A stretch of DNA of 34,104 nucleotides, from the NCBI GenBank assembly GCA_031972135.1, contig DALYFH010000009.1, positions 1 to 34,104 of the forward strand, in the 5' to 3' direction. Positions within the stretch are counted from its first letter, which is position 1, and the number at the start of each line of letters is the position of its first letter. Positions 24,363 to 32,193 of the stretch are shown one piece after another. The DNA comes from GWF sp031972135 (GTDB lineage: Bacteria; Patescibacteriota; Microgenomatia; UBA1400; UBA12108). Position numbers and translations under genes: made by a program. The notes under the pieces were generated by a model, which saw only the letters and a list, made by a program, of their open reading frames with translations, was not told where the DNA came from and ran no database searches.

Positions 24363-25654
24363 ATTACCAACTAATCTGTGGTGCCGAGATCCACGTAGAG
24401 CTAAACACCAAAACCAAGATGTTCTGTGGCTGCGTGAACGATCCCTTTGGAGCTGATAAACCCAATATCTATACATGTCCAGTCTGCTTGGGTATGCCAG
24501 GCGCTCTCCCTGTCCCCAACAAAAAAGCTATCGAAGACTGTATCCTGATAGGTCTAGCCCTTGGCTGCAAAATCGCCAAAGTCAGCAAATTTGATCGCAA
24601 ACATTACTTTTACCCTGATCTCCCAAAGGGTTATCAGATTAGTCAGTATGATGAACCTCTTTGTTATGACGGTCTAGTCGAGACCAGTTACGGTCCTGTC
24701 CGTATCACTCGCGTCCACATGGAAGAAGACACGGCCAAGATGCACCACGCAGTAGTCGCTGGCAAAAAAGTATCACTTATCGACTTTAATCGCTCCTCAG
24801 TACCTCTCGTCGAGATCGTCACAGAGCCAGATATCAAGAGTCCCGAACAGGCCAAAGAATTCTTAAAAAAAGTTAGAGATATTATCCGAGCACTCGGCGT
24901 CTCCTCATGTGATATGGAAAAAGGGAGCATGCGACTAGAGGCCAATATCTCACTCTCACCCGACGGGAATCTCCCAAACTACAAAGTCGAAGTAAAAAAT
25001 ATCAACTCTTTCCGCTTCTTTGCCAACTCACTCGATTTTGAATTTAAAAGGCAGAGTGAGATTTTAGACAAAGGAGAGATCCCAGTTCAGGAGACTCGTG
25101 GTTACCGTGATGGTCGTGGGACTGTAAGTCAAAGGAGAAAAGAAGGTGCTGCCGACTACCGCTACTTCCCAGATCCCGATATTCCTCCACTGGTAATTGA
25201 TGATGCTTGGCTAACTACCATCAAGTCCCGCTTGCCCAAGCTGCCAGATACTGTAGTATCCGAGTTAGTCGCTGCTGGAGTTATCGAGAGTGCCGCCAAA
25301 ATCATCGTAAACGACAGCACTTACTTCCAGTTCATTACTAAGATCCAAGAGTTAGATCCAGCTCTGACAAAAATCGCAGCCAATGATCTGGTAAATAAAA
25401 AAATTGAGAGCACGATCTCTCCCGAAGAATATATCAAAAACAAAAAAGCCAAAGCAGGGGAAAAGATAACAGATGAGAACATCCTCAAACCAATTATTGA
25501 AAAAGTTCTCTCAGATAATCCTGCGATGGTAGAAGAATATAAATCAGGCAAAACTGGATTACTAGGGTTCTTTGTCGGTAGTGTTATGAAAGCAACTGGC
25601 GGCAAAGCTGATGCAGGTATAGTTACCCGACTTTTCACCACTCTGCTAAACTAG
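24359..25654 (+). CDS. gatB: Aspartyl/glutamyl-tRNA amidotransferase subunit B
   Basis: The tRNA-binding and kinase subunit of GatCAB. 431 residues, somewhat shorter than the usual 470-500. The zinc site is C23, C25, C40 and C43 (MFCGCVND and YTCPVCLGMPG). Conserved catalytic stretches are KFDRKHYFYPDLPKGYQISQ, RVHMEEDTAKMHH and VPLVEIVTEPD. The C-terminal YqeY-like tail domain is present but trimmed, ending LLGFFVGSVMKATGGKADAG. It overlaps gatA by ATGA and is the last gene of the clpB-gatCAB run. Confidence 0.95.
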   Translation: MNYQLICGAEIHVELNTKTKMFCGCVNDPFGADKPNIYTCPVCLGMPGALPVPNKKAIEDCILIGLALGCKIAKVSKFDRKHYFYPDLPKGYQISQYDEPLCYDGLVETSYGPVRITRVHMEEDTAKMHHAVVAGKKVSLIDFNRSSVPLVEIVTEPDIKSPEQAKEFLKKVRDIIRALGVSSCDMEKGSMRLEANISLSPDGNLPNYKVEVKNINSFRFFANSLDFEFKRQSEILDKGEIPVQETRGYRDGRGTVSQRRKEGAADYRYFPDPDIPPLVIDDAWLTTIKSRLPKLPDTVVSELVAAGVIESAAKIIVNDSTYFQFITKIQELDPALTKIAANDLVNKKIESTISPEEYIKNKKAKAGEKITDENILKPIIEKVLSDNPAMVEEYKSGKTGLLGFFVGSVMKATGGKADAGIVTRLFTTLLN

Positions 25655-25666
25655 AATTACTGTTTA

Positions 25667-25693
25667 CCCGTCCGAAGTTTTAACGTAGGCGGG
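25667..25693. repeat. REP-like imperfect palindrome between gatB and dnaE
   Basis: CCCGTC (25667-25672) pairs with GGCGGG (25688-25693) around a loop containing AGTTTTAA. The composition resembles the hairpin at the start of dinB (30096-30123). It may be a dispersed palindromic repeat or a weak terminator after gatB. Confidence 0.4.
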
Positions 25694-25725
25694 CCTCCAG
25701 TTTTATAACTTGGGACTAGGTACTT

Positions 25726-28700
25726 ATGACTGTTTTGGACTTTAACCATCTCCACGTTCACACTCAGTACAGTCTCCTTGATGGCTTAAGTAAAGACGAG
25801 GATCTAGCAGTAGCCGCCAAGAGCTACGGGATGGACGCAGTTGCGCTCACCGATCACGGCGTCATGTACGGTGCCATCCACTTTTATAATGTGATGCGGA
25901 GCAATGGCCTTAAGCCCATTATCGGGATGGAGGCGTACTACACGACCGGTAGTCGCCATGACAAAACCAAAGAACACAAAACTCATCATCAGCTCTTACT
26001 CGCCAAAAATCTGACTGGCTATCACAACCTCCTCAAGCTAGCGAGCCTGGCTCATCTCGAAGGATTTTATTACAAACCCAGAGTAGATTGGGAGATCCTA
26101 GAAAAATATCACGAAGGCTTGATTGCGACCAGCAGCTGTCCACAGGGTGAGATCCCTTGGCTCTTAGGCAAGGGCGAGCTAGCAAAGGCCGAAGAGCGAC
26201 TAAAAGAATATCTGCGCATTTTTGGCGACGACTACTACATCGAGCTCCAGAGACACGATGGGTTAGAAAATCTCCTCAAACCCCTTAATGAGCAGTTGCT
26301 AGTCCTCTCTCGCAAATATGGGATCCCTCTCATTGCCACCAATGATGTCCACTATGTTCGCAAAGAGGATGCTAGAGCCCAGGATGCACTCCTCGCTATC
26401 CAGACTCGCACCACGCTAGATGACAAAAATCGCTTTACAATGATCGACTCCCCAACCTTCTACTTTAAAAGCCAGGATGAGATGAGCGATCTCTTTAGCG
26501 ATCTCCCCGAGGCACTAACTAATACCAGGAAGATTGTCAACAAAGTTGATCTCATTATCCCAACCGGCAAAATGATCTACCCCAAATATCCAGTCCCAGA
26601 GGGTAGTACCCCCGAGCTCTACCTTAGACAGCTAGTCATGGAGAAAGTAGGGGACCGCTACCCAGGAGCCGGGCCTGAGATCCAAGAGCGCATAGACTAC
26701 GAGCTAGGAGTCATCTGTGACAAAGGATACGCCAGTTACTTTTTGATCGTGCAGGACTTTATCAATTGGGCTAAGAGTAATGGGATCCGGATCGGTCCAG
26801 GTCGTGGTAGTGCCGCCGGCGCCATTGTCAGCTATATTTTGCGTATAACCTCGGTCGACCCTATCTATCACGGTCTCCAGTTTGAGCGGTTCTTAAATCC
26901 TCAGCGTCCGAGTCCACCTGATATCGACGTAGATATTGCCGACGTAGGTCGTGATCGGGTCATCGAATACGTGACTCAAAAATACGGTGACGACAAAGTG
27001 GCACAGGTTATCACCTTTGGGACGATGGAAGCCAAGGCGGCAGTCAGAGATATTGGCCGCGTCCTCGGCATGCCATACAACGAGCCAGATATGATCAGCA
27101 AGCTAATCCCGATGGGCAGTAGTCTAGACGAAGCCCTAGCGAGCGTCGCTGAGCTCACCGAGCTCTACAAAAATCCTAAATACAAAGAGTTGATAGATCT
27201 AGCCAAAAGGGTTGAGGGCAGTGCCAGGCATAGTAGTGTCCATGCTGCGGCCGTGATCATAGCCGATGCACCTCTCACCAACTACACACCATTACAACGA
27301 GATACCAAAGAGGGTAAGGTGACGACCCAGTACGACATGTATGCCCTAGACCTAAACGTCAAACCAGATGCGGTAGGACTGCTCAAAATGGATTTCCTTG
27401 GTCTTCGCAACTTAACCATTCTCCAGAACGCAGTCAAGCTAATCCAGGAAACACGGGGTCACAGAGTCGACCTCTCCGGCCTCGCGCTCGATGACAAAAA
27501 GGTCTTTGAGCTACTGTCCCGTGGTGAAACAACAGGTATTTTCCAGATGGAATCTGGGGGTATGCGCCGGCTCGCCAAACAGCTAAAGCCTGACGTCTTT
27601 GGAGATATCGTCGCTTTGATCGCGCTCTACCGCCCAGGTCCTATGGCTCTGATCCCCGAGTTTGTCAAAGGCAAGCTCGAGCCAGATAGCGTTAAGTACC
27701 TCCACCCAGACCTCAAACCGATCCTAGGCGAGACCTATGGTATTGCAGTCTACCAAGAGCAGGTTTTAAAGATTGCTAACGTCATGGCAGGATACAGTCT
27801 CGGCGAAGCCGATATCCTAAGGCGCGCTATGGGCAAAAAGAGTGTCGAGACTATGAAAAAGGAACACACCAAGTTCCTCAAAGAGTCAGTTGTTCACGGC
27901 TACTCCGAAGATATCGCCGAAAAGGTCTGGTCCTTTATTGAGCGGTTTGCCGGCTACGGCTTTAACAAAGCTCACGCTACCAGCTACGCCATGATCGCCT
28001 ACCAGACAGCGTACCTCAAGGCCCACTACCCGGTCGAATACATGACAGCTCTTATGTCTGCCGAAGCAGGGAGGGAAGACAAGATGGCGCTCTGTCTCGA
28101 AGAGTGTCGCAGTATGGGGATTATTGTTTTGCCTCCCGACATCAACAAGAGTCAGAATGACTTTAGCGTGATCGAAGATGCTAAGTCGCTCGATAAAAAA
28201 GCGATCCGCTTTGGTTTTTCTGCCATCAAAAATGTAGGCACAGCAGCAATAGATAATGTTTTGCTTGAGCGCACTGGAGCAGGTGATTTTCAGAGTTTTA
28301 CAGACTTTATCAAACGAGTAGATACCCAAAAAGTTAACAAAAAGGTCTTAGAAAGTTTGATCAAAGTCGGTGCCTTTGATGCTTTTGGTAAGCGAGCCAT
28401 CATCTTAGACGAGATCGACCGCATCAGGCTAAAAGTAGGCAAATCTACGTCCGAAAAAAATAGTAACCAGGGAGGTCTCTTTGATAGTCTAATCGAAGAA
28501 GAGGTTAGTATCGTCGACAAATGGGAGAGCACCAAAACCGAGTTTAGCAGTCGGGAGCTCATGGAGATGGAGCGGGAACTCCTGGGGATATATCTGCGGG
28601 AGCACCCAAGTCAAAAAATCCTCAAAAAAGCCAAAAACGAATGGACTACTAACATAGCCGATATCGACGAAAAGAAAGGTCTCAAAGCAACCATTGCTGC

Positions 28701-29184
28701 TATCATCAAAACTTCTAGGACAGTAGTAACCAAGACCAAGCAACAAGAGATGGCGTTCCTCCTCCTCACGGATGAGGGTGGTGAGATCGAGGCCGTAGTG
28801 TTCCCTAAGACTTATGCAGAGGTCAAGAGCATGCTCATCCCCAATAGCGTGGTCATGGTCAAAGGTAAGGTCGAGGAGAGGGAAGATAGATTATCTCTCA
28901 TCGTCGACTCTATCTCTCCAGTCACCGAGCAGCCTGACACAGCCGAATCAACTGATGCCAAGCCTGTCGACCCCAACACTATTATTATTCCTCAGGGGAC
29001 CAGTAAAGCGACACTCTTTGAACTAAACAAACTCCTGCAGGAAAATCGAGGCGATAACCAGATAACTCTTATCTTTCAAAATGGTCACAGTAACCGTGAG
29101 CTAAAACTGCCATTTGGAATTAATCTGACAGATCAACTAAAAATCAAAGTTTCTAACTTGCTATCTGTAAAAAATCTCGATTAA
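25726..29184 (+). CDS. dnaE: DNA polymerase III subunit alpha
   Basis: The replicative DNA polymerase catalytic subunit, 1152 residues, of normal DnaE1 length. The N-terminal PHP domain begins HLHVHTQYSLLDG, with VALTDHGVMYG and IATNDVHYV. Palm catalytic aspartates are D401 and D403 in PDIDVDIAD, with the third at D556 in KMDFLGLR. GPGRGSAAGA, AVYQEQVLKIANVMAGY and YGFNKAHATSYAMIAYQTA are typical finger and core motifs. A helix-hairpin-helix region and an OB fold (MAFLLLTDEGGEIEAVVFP) follow, then a short C-terminal domain. No strong Shine-Dalgarno precedes the ATG. Its 3' end overlaps the convergent gene at 29153 by 32 bp. Confidence 0.97.
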   Translation: MTVLDFNHLHVHTQYSLLDGLSKDEDLAVAAKSYGMDAVALTDHGVMYGAIHFYNVMRSNGLKPIIGMEAYYTTGSRHDKTKEHKTHHQLLLAKNLTGYHNLLKLASLAHLEGFYYKPRVDWEILEKYHEGLIATSSCPQGEIPWLLGKGELAKAEERLKEYLRIFGDDYYIELQRHDGLENLLKPLNEQLLVLSRKYGIPLIATNDVHYVRKEDARAQDALLAIQTRTTLDDKNRFTMIDSPTFYFKSQDEMSDLFSDLPEALTNTRKIVNKVDLIIPTGKMIYPKYPVPEGSTPELYLRQLVMEKVGDRYPGAGPEIQERIDYELGVICDKGYASYFLIVQDFINWAKSNGIRIGPGRGSAAGAIVSYILRITSVDPIYHGLQFERFLNPQRPSPPDIDVDIADVGRDRVIEYVTQKYGDDKVAQVITFGTMEAKAAVRDIGRVLGMPYNEPDMISKLIPMGSSLDEALASVAELTELYKNPKYKELIDLAKRVEGSARHSSVHAAAVIIADAPLTNYTPLQRDTKEGKVTTQYDMYALDLNVKPDAVGLLKMDFLGLRNLTILQNAVKLIQETRGHRVDLSGLALDDKKVFELLSRGETTGIFQMESGGMRRLAKQLKPDVFGDIVALIALYRPGPMALIPEFVKGKLEPDSVKYLHPDLKPILGETYGIAVYQEQVLKIANVMAGYSLGEADILRRAMGKKSVETMKKEHTKFLKESVVHGYSEDIAEKVWSFIERFAGYGFNKAHATSYAMIAYQTAYLKAHYPVEYMTALMSAEAGREDKMALCLEECRSMGIIVLPPDINKSQNDFSVIEDAKSLDKKAIRFGFSAIKNVGTAAIDNVLLERTGAGDFQSFTDFIKRVDTQKVNKKVLESLIKVGAFDAFGKRAIILDEIDRIRLKVGKSTSEKNSNQGGLFDSLIEEEVSIVDKWESTKTEFSSRELMEMERELLGIYLREHPSQKILKKAKNEWTTNIADIDEKKGLKATIAAIIKTSRTVVTKTKQQEMAFLLLTDEGGEIEAVVFPKTYAEVKSMLIPNSVVMVKGKVEEREDRLSLIVDSISPVTEQPDTAESTDAKPVDPNTIIIPQGTSKATLFELNKLLQENRGDNQITLIFQNGHSNRELKLPFGINLTDQLKIKVSNLLSVKNLD

Positions 29185-29758
29185 AAAAATTAGAAAGAAT
29201 CATTGTAGTTTTGGCTAATTTTAAATTGCCACCTGCTCGTATCAAATCAAGATGTTCTTCAATAGCACTATTTTCAAATTTATTTCTTCCAATAGATTCA
29301 ACAGTGTTTAATACAAACATTACAGCTAATAGTCCTGAAGACACTAATTCAGCAGTTTCTTTATCTCCTCGAATTCCTAAATTTCTATCCCAAGGACTAG
29401 GCTTTCCTTCAATACTAGTATCCACTATCAAAGTTAAGGCTTCCTCACCGGTTTTCTTATTTTTTGCTGTTAAAATTGCCCCATCTTTTTCATAAGCTTT
29501 CATTACTATTTGTAATTCTTGACTAAGATCAACTTCAGGAAGATCGATAGTTATTTGTTCTTGGGCAACAGCTATGTTCCACATATCTATACGTCCAAGT
29601 AGTAGAGCAATTGCTTGTTTCCTGACAAGCTCTAGTCCAGGTAAGAATTCACTATCTGGGTTTTTTCTTCGATATTCTTCAACGGGATCTTTCAATGCTT
29701 TCTGAAGAGATTGCCCATCCGGATACATTTCTTTTAACTGTTCTAAAGTTTTTATCAT
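29153..29758 (-). CDS. Unknown AT-rich gene convergent with dnaE
   Basis: I do not recognise this 201-residue protein. It is soluble and mostly helical, opening KTLEQLKEMYPDGQSLQKAL, with an acidic middle (TIDLPEVDLSQELQIVMKAY), a strand pair GEEALTLIVDTSIEG and a C-terminal helix LVSSGLLAVMFVLNTVE. Base use is clearly more AT-rich than dnaE and dinB, which suggests a later arrival. The last 32 bp lie inside dnaE on the opposite strand. A consensus promoter (TTGACA-17-TATATT) ends 10 nt before the ATG, so the leader would be only about 3-4 nt. Confidence 0.6.
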   Translation of the reverse strand: MIKTLEQLKEMYPDGQSLQKALKDPVEEYRRKNPDSEFLPGLELVRKQAIALLLGRIDMWNIAVAQEQITIDLPEVDLSQELQIVMKAYEKDGAILTAKNKKTGEEALTLIVDTSIEGKPSPWDRNLGIRGDKETAELVSSGLLAVMFVLNTVESIGRNKFENSAIEEHLDLIRAGGNLKLAKTTMILSNFFNRDFLQIAS

Positions 29759-29768
29759 ATGAACAAGA

Positions 29769-29797
29769 AATATAGCCTATAACAATATATTTGTCAA
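29769..29797 (-). promoter_or_regulatory. Promoter of the unknown gene beside dnaE
   Basis: On the minus strand TTGACA (29797-29792), 17 nt, TATATT (29774-29769). It is divergent from the promoter at 29801-29829, with the two -35 boxes only 3 nt apart. Confidence 0.75.
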
Positions 29798-29800
29798 CAG

Positions 29801-29829
29801 TTGATTTCGTCTAATATTCGGTTTATAAA
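29801..29829 (+). promoter_or_regulatory. Promoter of the dinB operon, probably leaderless
   Basis: TTGATT (29801-29806), a 17-nt spacer and TATAAA (29824-29829). The ATG at 29836 follows the -10 box by 6 nt. No LexA-type operator was recognised. Confidence 0.7.
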
Positions 29830-29835
29830 TAAAGA

Positions 29836-30096
29836 ATGATCCAAAGAATATCCGAACCCGTCTCTGTGATAGCTGCCTTTGACGCAAAGGAGCGTAAAGT
29901 TCGCCCTATCGAGCTCACTTGGTCCAGGCGCACCTATCCAGTCAGTCAGGTTGGTCTGCGCCATACATATAAGGATGGTAATACTCGCCACCACATCTTC
30001 TCAGTTGTTGCCGACGATCTCTTCTTCCGCCTCAATCTAAATGCCGATACGCTCCACTGGACACTAGAGGAGGTCTCCGATGGTCTCCCCGACTAG
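29836..30096 (+). CDS. Small DUF6504-like protein overlapping dinB
   Basis: An 86-residue beta-rich protein with EPVSVIAAFD, IELTWSRRTYPVSQVGLRHT and a final FRLNLNADTLHWTLEEV. The layout (W-x-R-R-x-Y-P-V, then a strand ending in W-x-L) resembles DUF6504, a small domain known near Y-family polymerase genes in Actinobacteria. It overlaps dinB by 17 bp and is transcribed with it, so it probably works in the same DNA damage tolerance step, for example as an accessory of the polymerase. That role is an inference from position. The gene has a good promoter 6 nt before its ATG and no Shine-Dalgarno. Confidence 0.65.
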   Translation: MIQRISEPVSVIAAFDAKERKVRPIELTWSRRTYPVSQVGLRHTYKDGNTRHHIFSVVADDLFFRLNLNADTLHWTLEEVSDGLPD

Positions 30097-31327
30097 CCTG
30101 CCTACACAGGCGGGTTTTAACCCAGCCACTCCCCATGTCATGCACATCGACCTCAACTCTTGTTTTGCTAGTGTCGAGCAGCAGGCCAACTCACTGTTGC
30201 GCTACAAGCCAGTGGCCGTCGTCCACACCGATGCTCCTTACGGCTGTATCCTAGCCCCTAGTGTCGAGGCCAAGCTCTGGGGGGTCAAGACTGGCATGAC
30301 TCTATCCGAGGGTAGGGAGCGCTGCCCCATCCTGCTCTCCCGCCAGGCCGATCCACCAAAATATAGGGAGGTCCATCGTCGCTTTGCCACTCTGCTCTCA
30401 GATTATGCTCCTCATCCCTTAGCCAAATCGATTGACGAATTTGTCCTCACCTTGCCCACAAACTCGGATCAGACAGAGGTTGTCAGAGAGATCAAATCTC
30501 GCATAAAAAGGGAGATAGGTGACTATTTGCGGGTTTCGGTTGGTATCAGTACCAACCAAAATCTAGCCAAGCTGGCCTCAGGTCTACACAAACCAGATGG
30601 GTTTGACGTGATCGACCATACCAACTTTATTGATATCTATAACAAAATTGAGTTAATGGATTTTTGTGGTATCAATACTCGTAATGAAGCACGTTTGCAC
30701 AAAGTAGGGGTTTTTACACCTCTCCAGTTTTATCAAGCTAGTCGCCAGACCTTAAGATCTGCTTTTGAATCAGTTCTGGGGGACTACTGGCACGCACGCC
30801 TAAGGGGATACGAGGTAGACGACGTCGAGTTTCAGACTCGTAGCTATGGCCAGTCCTATGTTCTACCACACCCAATGAGTAGGGATGAATGGTACCCCAT
30901 CATGGCCAAGCTAGTGAGCAAGGCTGGCAGGCGATTGCGCCGGGATGGCTATAGTGCCAGTGCGACCCATATCAGTCTCCGCTATTCTGACCATACTTCG
31001 TATAAGCTCGGTCACAAACTCAAAACGTCACTTCAGTCAGACCATGATCTGATTTCCGCAGTTAGCGCGCTAATACCAAAAGCAAAAAGTTACCGTGTCA
31101 CCTCGGAGCTCGCAGAGCGAAGAGTGAAGAAGGTAGCTATTACACTCTTTGGCATCGGTCGCGATGACAACCAGGAGAGCTTGTTTATCGACAAAGTCAA
31201 AGAGAATAGGCTGGTAACCGCCCTAGATGGTCTCAATACTCGCTACGGCGACTACACCATCTCCTACGCTTCACTCATGGGCTCTGCCGGTCATGTCCGT
31301 GATGCTATTGCGTTCGGGAAGATATAA
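30080..31327 (+). CDS. dinB: Y-family DNA polymerase (DinB/UmuC type)
   Basis: A translesion DNA polymerase of 415 residues. Catalytic residues are D24 in MHIDLNSCFASVEQQ and D119-E120 in AKSIDEFVLTL. The finger/palm motif VGISTNQNLAKLASGLHKPDG and a C-terminal little-finger domain (from about 250) follow. GAGGAGGT 5 nt before ATG 30080 supports that start, though the next in-frame Met (residue 21) sits right before the conserved core. The first codons coincide with a palindromic repeat-like sequence, so the 20-residue extension may not matter for function. It overlaps the DUF6504-like gene by 17 bp and the next minus-strand gene by 23 bp. Confidence 0.93.
   Translation: MVSPTSLPTQAGFNPATPHVMHIDLNSCFASVEQQANSLLRYKPVAVVHTDAPYGCILAPSVEAKLWGVKTGMTLSEGRERCPILLSRQADPPKYREVHRRFATLLSDYAPHPLAKSIDEFVLTLPTNSDQTEVVREIKSRIKREIGDYLRVSVGISTNQNLAKLASGLHKPDGFDVIDHTNFIDIYNKIELMDFCGINTRNEARLHKVGVFTPLQFYQASRQTLRSAFESVLGDYWHARLRGYEVDDVEFQTRSYGQSYVLPHPMSRDEWYPIMAKLVSKAGRRLRRDGYSASATHISLRYSDHTSYKLGHKLKTSLQSDHDLISAVSALIPKAKSYRVTSELAERRVKKVAITLFGIGRDDNQESLFIDKVKENRLVTALDGLNTRYGDYTISYASLMGSAGHVRDAIAFGKI
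30096..30123. repeat. Hairpin / REP-like palindrome within the dinB 5' end
   Basis: GCCTG-CCTACA-CAGGC (30096-30111) followed by GGGTTTTAACCC (30112-30123), two adjacent perfect small palindromes. They lie just inside dinB and could be a dispersed palindromic repeat or affect translation. Compare 25667-25693. Confidence 0.45.
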
Positions 31328-31520
31328 AAAGAGTATGGGTCATATCATGAATTGCGACAGGCTTTTTTGTCCTGCGGTCGTTAGCGCGCATATGATAATA
31401 ATCTTTATCTGCGAAATGTCCAAAACTGACATCTCGCTCTGGGTCAGGGTCACCGTTGTGAAATTTATGCATCTCAAGAGCTTCTAAGGCTGCTCTCTGC
31501 TTTTCAATATCTATTGGCAT
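31305..31520 (-). CDS. Small hydrophilic unknown protein
   Basis: A 71-residue, charged protein starting MPIDIEKQRAALEALEMHKF, with many His and Asp (HNGDPDPERDVSFGHFADKDYY). No known domain recognised. An earlier ATG at 31529 lies between the -10 box and the expected transcription start, so I use 31520. The 3' end overlaps dinB by 23 bp on the opposite strand. It has a strong extended -10 of its own. Small size and overlap leave some doubt. Confidence 0.5.
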   Translation of the reverse strand: MPIDIEKQRAALEALEMHKFHNGDPDPERDVSFGHFADKDYYHMRANDRRTKKPVAIHDMTHTLFISSRTQ

Positions 31521-31529
31521 ATGCCCCAT

Positions 31530-31549
31530 AGTATAACACGATATATACT
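31530..31549. promoter_or_regulatory. Back-to-back divergent promoters 8 nt apart
   Basis: On the minus strand the extended -10 TGTTATACT (TATACT at 31535-31530) faces left. On the plus strand TATACT (31544-31549) faces right, with its ATG 7 nt downstream at 31557. Each -35 region would fall within the opposite gene's start, so RNA polymerase cannot occupy both at once. Confidence 0.65.
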
Positions 31550-31556
31550 AGTTGTC

Positions 31557-32069
31557 ATGCCACATAAATATATCCTCATCCGTTCACTCAAGAGTACGGT
31601 CAGTCTCCAGGTAAAAAGGGGAGGCGAGGTGGTGGTGCGTGCCCCACATCTATATCCCAAATATCTCATTGATAAATTTGTAGAGAGTAAGAGCAAATGG
31701 CTAGCTAAAAGGCTAAATGAGCAGGCAAAAACAAGAGTAAAACCAACACCATTCTGCACAGAAGAAGAGTTAAAAGAGTTAATCAAAAAGCTAGTCACGA
31801 GCTACTCATCAGTCATGTCCTTAACTCCTCGCTCTCTCCGCTTTACCCATGTCCGTACCTACTGGGGCAGCTGTGGTCAGACAGGAGTGATCTCATTTAA
31901 CCTCAAGTTGGTCGAGACCAGTCCCGCGGCAGTAGAATACGTGGTAGTGCACGAGCTAGCTCACCTCAGATGGCGTGGACATGGTGTCAGGTTTTGGGAT
32001 CTAGTTAACAAGCACTACCCACAAGCGAATGAAATCAGGCGTACTTTGCGACAACACCCTCGTGATTAA
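31557..32069 (+). CDS. YgjP-type M48-like zinc metallopeptidase (DUF45)
   Basis: A 170-residue protein from ATG 31557, which lies 7 nt after a TATACT box; an upstream in-frame ATG at 31521 precedes the promoter. The core is TYWGSCGQTGVISFNLKLVE, the YgjP signature, followed by VVVHELAHLRWRGHGVRFW with zinc ligands H132 and H136 and probably H142. YgjP/DUF45 proteins resemble zinc peptidases. Their cellular role is not established. The N-terminal half is a beta-rich domain with a conserved RAPHLYP stretch. Confidence 0.85.
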   Translation: MPHKYILIRSLKSTVSLQVKRGGEVVVRAPHLYPKYLIDKFVESKSKWLAKRLNEQAKTRVKPTPFCTEEELKELIKKLVTSYSSVMSLTPRSLRFTHVRTYWGSCGQTGVISFNLKLVETSPAAVEYVVVHELAHLRWRGHGVRFWDLVNKHYPQANEIRRTLRQHPRD

Positions 32070-32193
32070 ACCTGAGCTACCATCTAACGAAAAAATAATG
32101 TTCTATGCGATAGAAGCAATAATATTTGCAACATCTTTAGGCCTAGGATGGGCAGCGTGTCAAAGTCTATTCGAAAGAATTTCATCTAACTAA
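32062..32193 (+). CDS. Possible 43-residue single-helix membrane peptide
   Basis: A GTG at 32062 overlapping the preceding stop, or ATG at 32098 (31 residues), opens a frame encoding a polar head and a hydrophobic helix (AIEAIIFATSLGLGWAACQ) then a short basic/polar tail. It overlaps the convergent glycosidase gene by 12 bp. No Shine-Dalgarno or homologue is evident. It fills an otherwise empty 112-bp gap and could be chance. Confidence 0.25.
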   Translation: MIKPELPSNEKIMFYAIEAIIFATSLGLGWAACQSLFERISSN

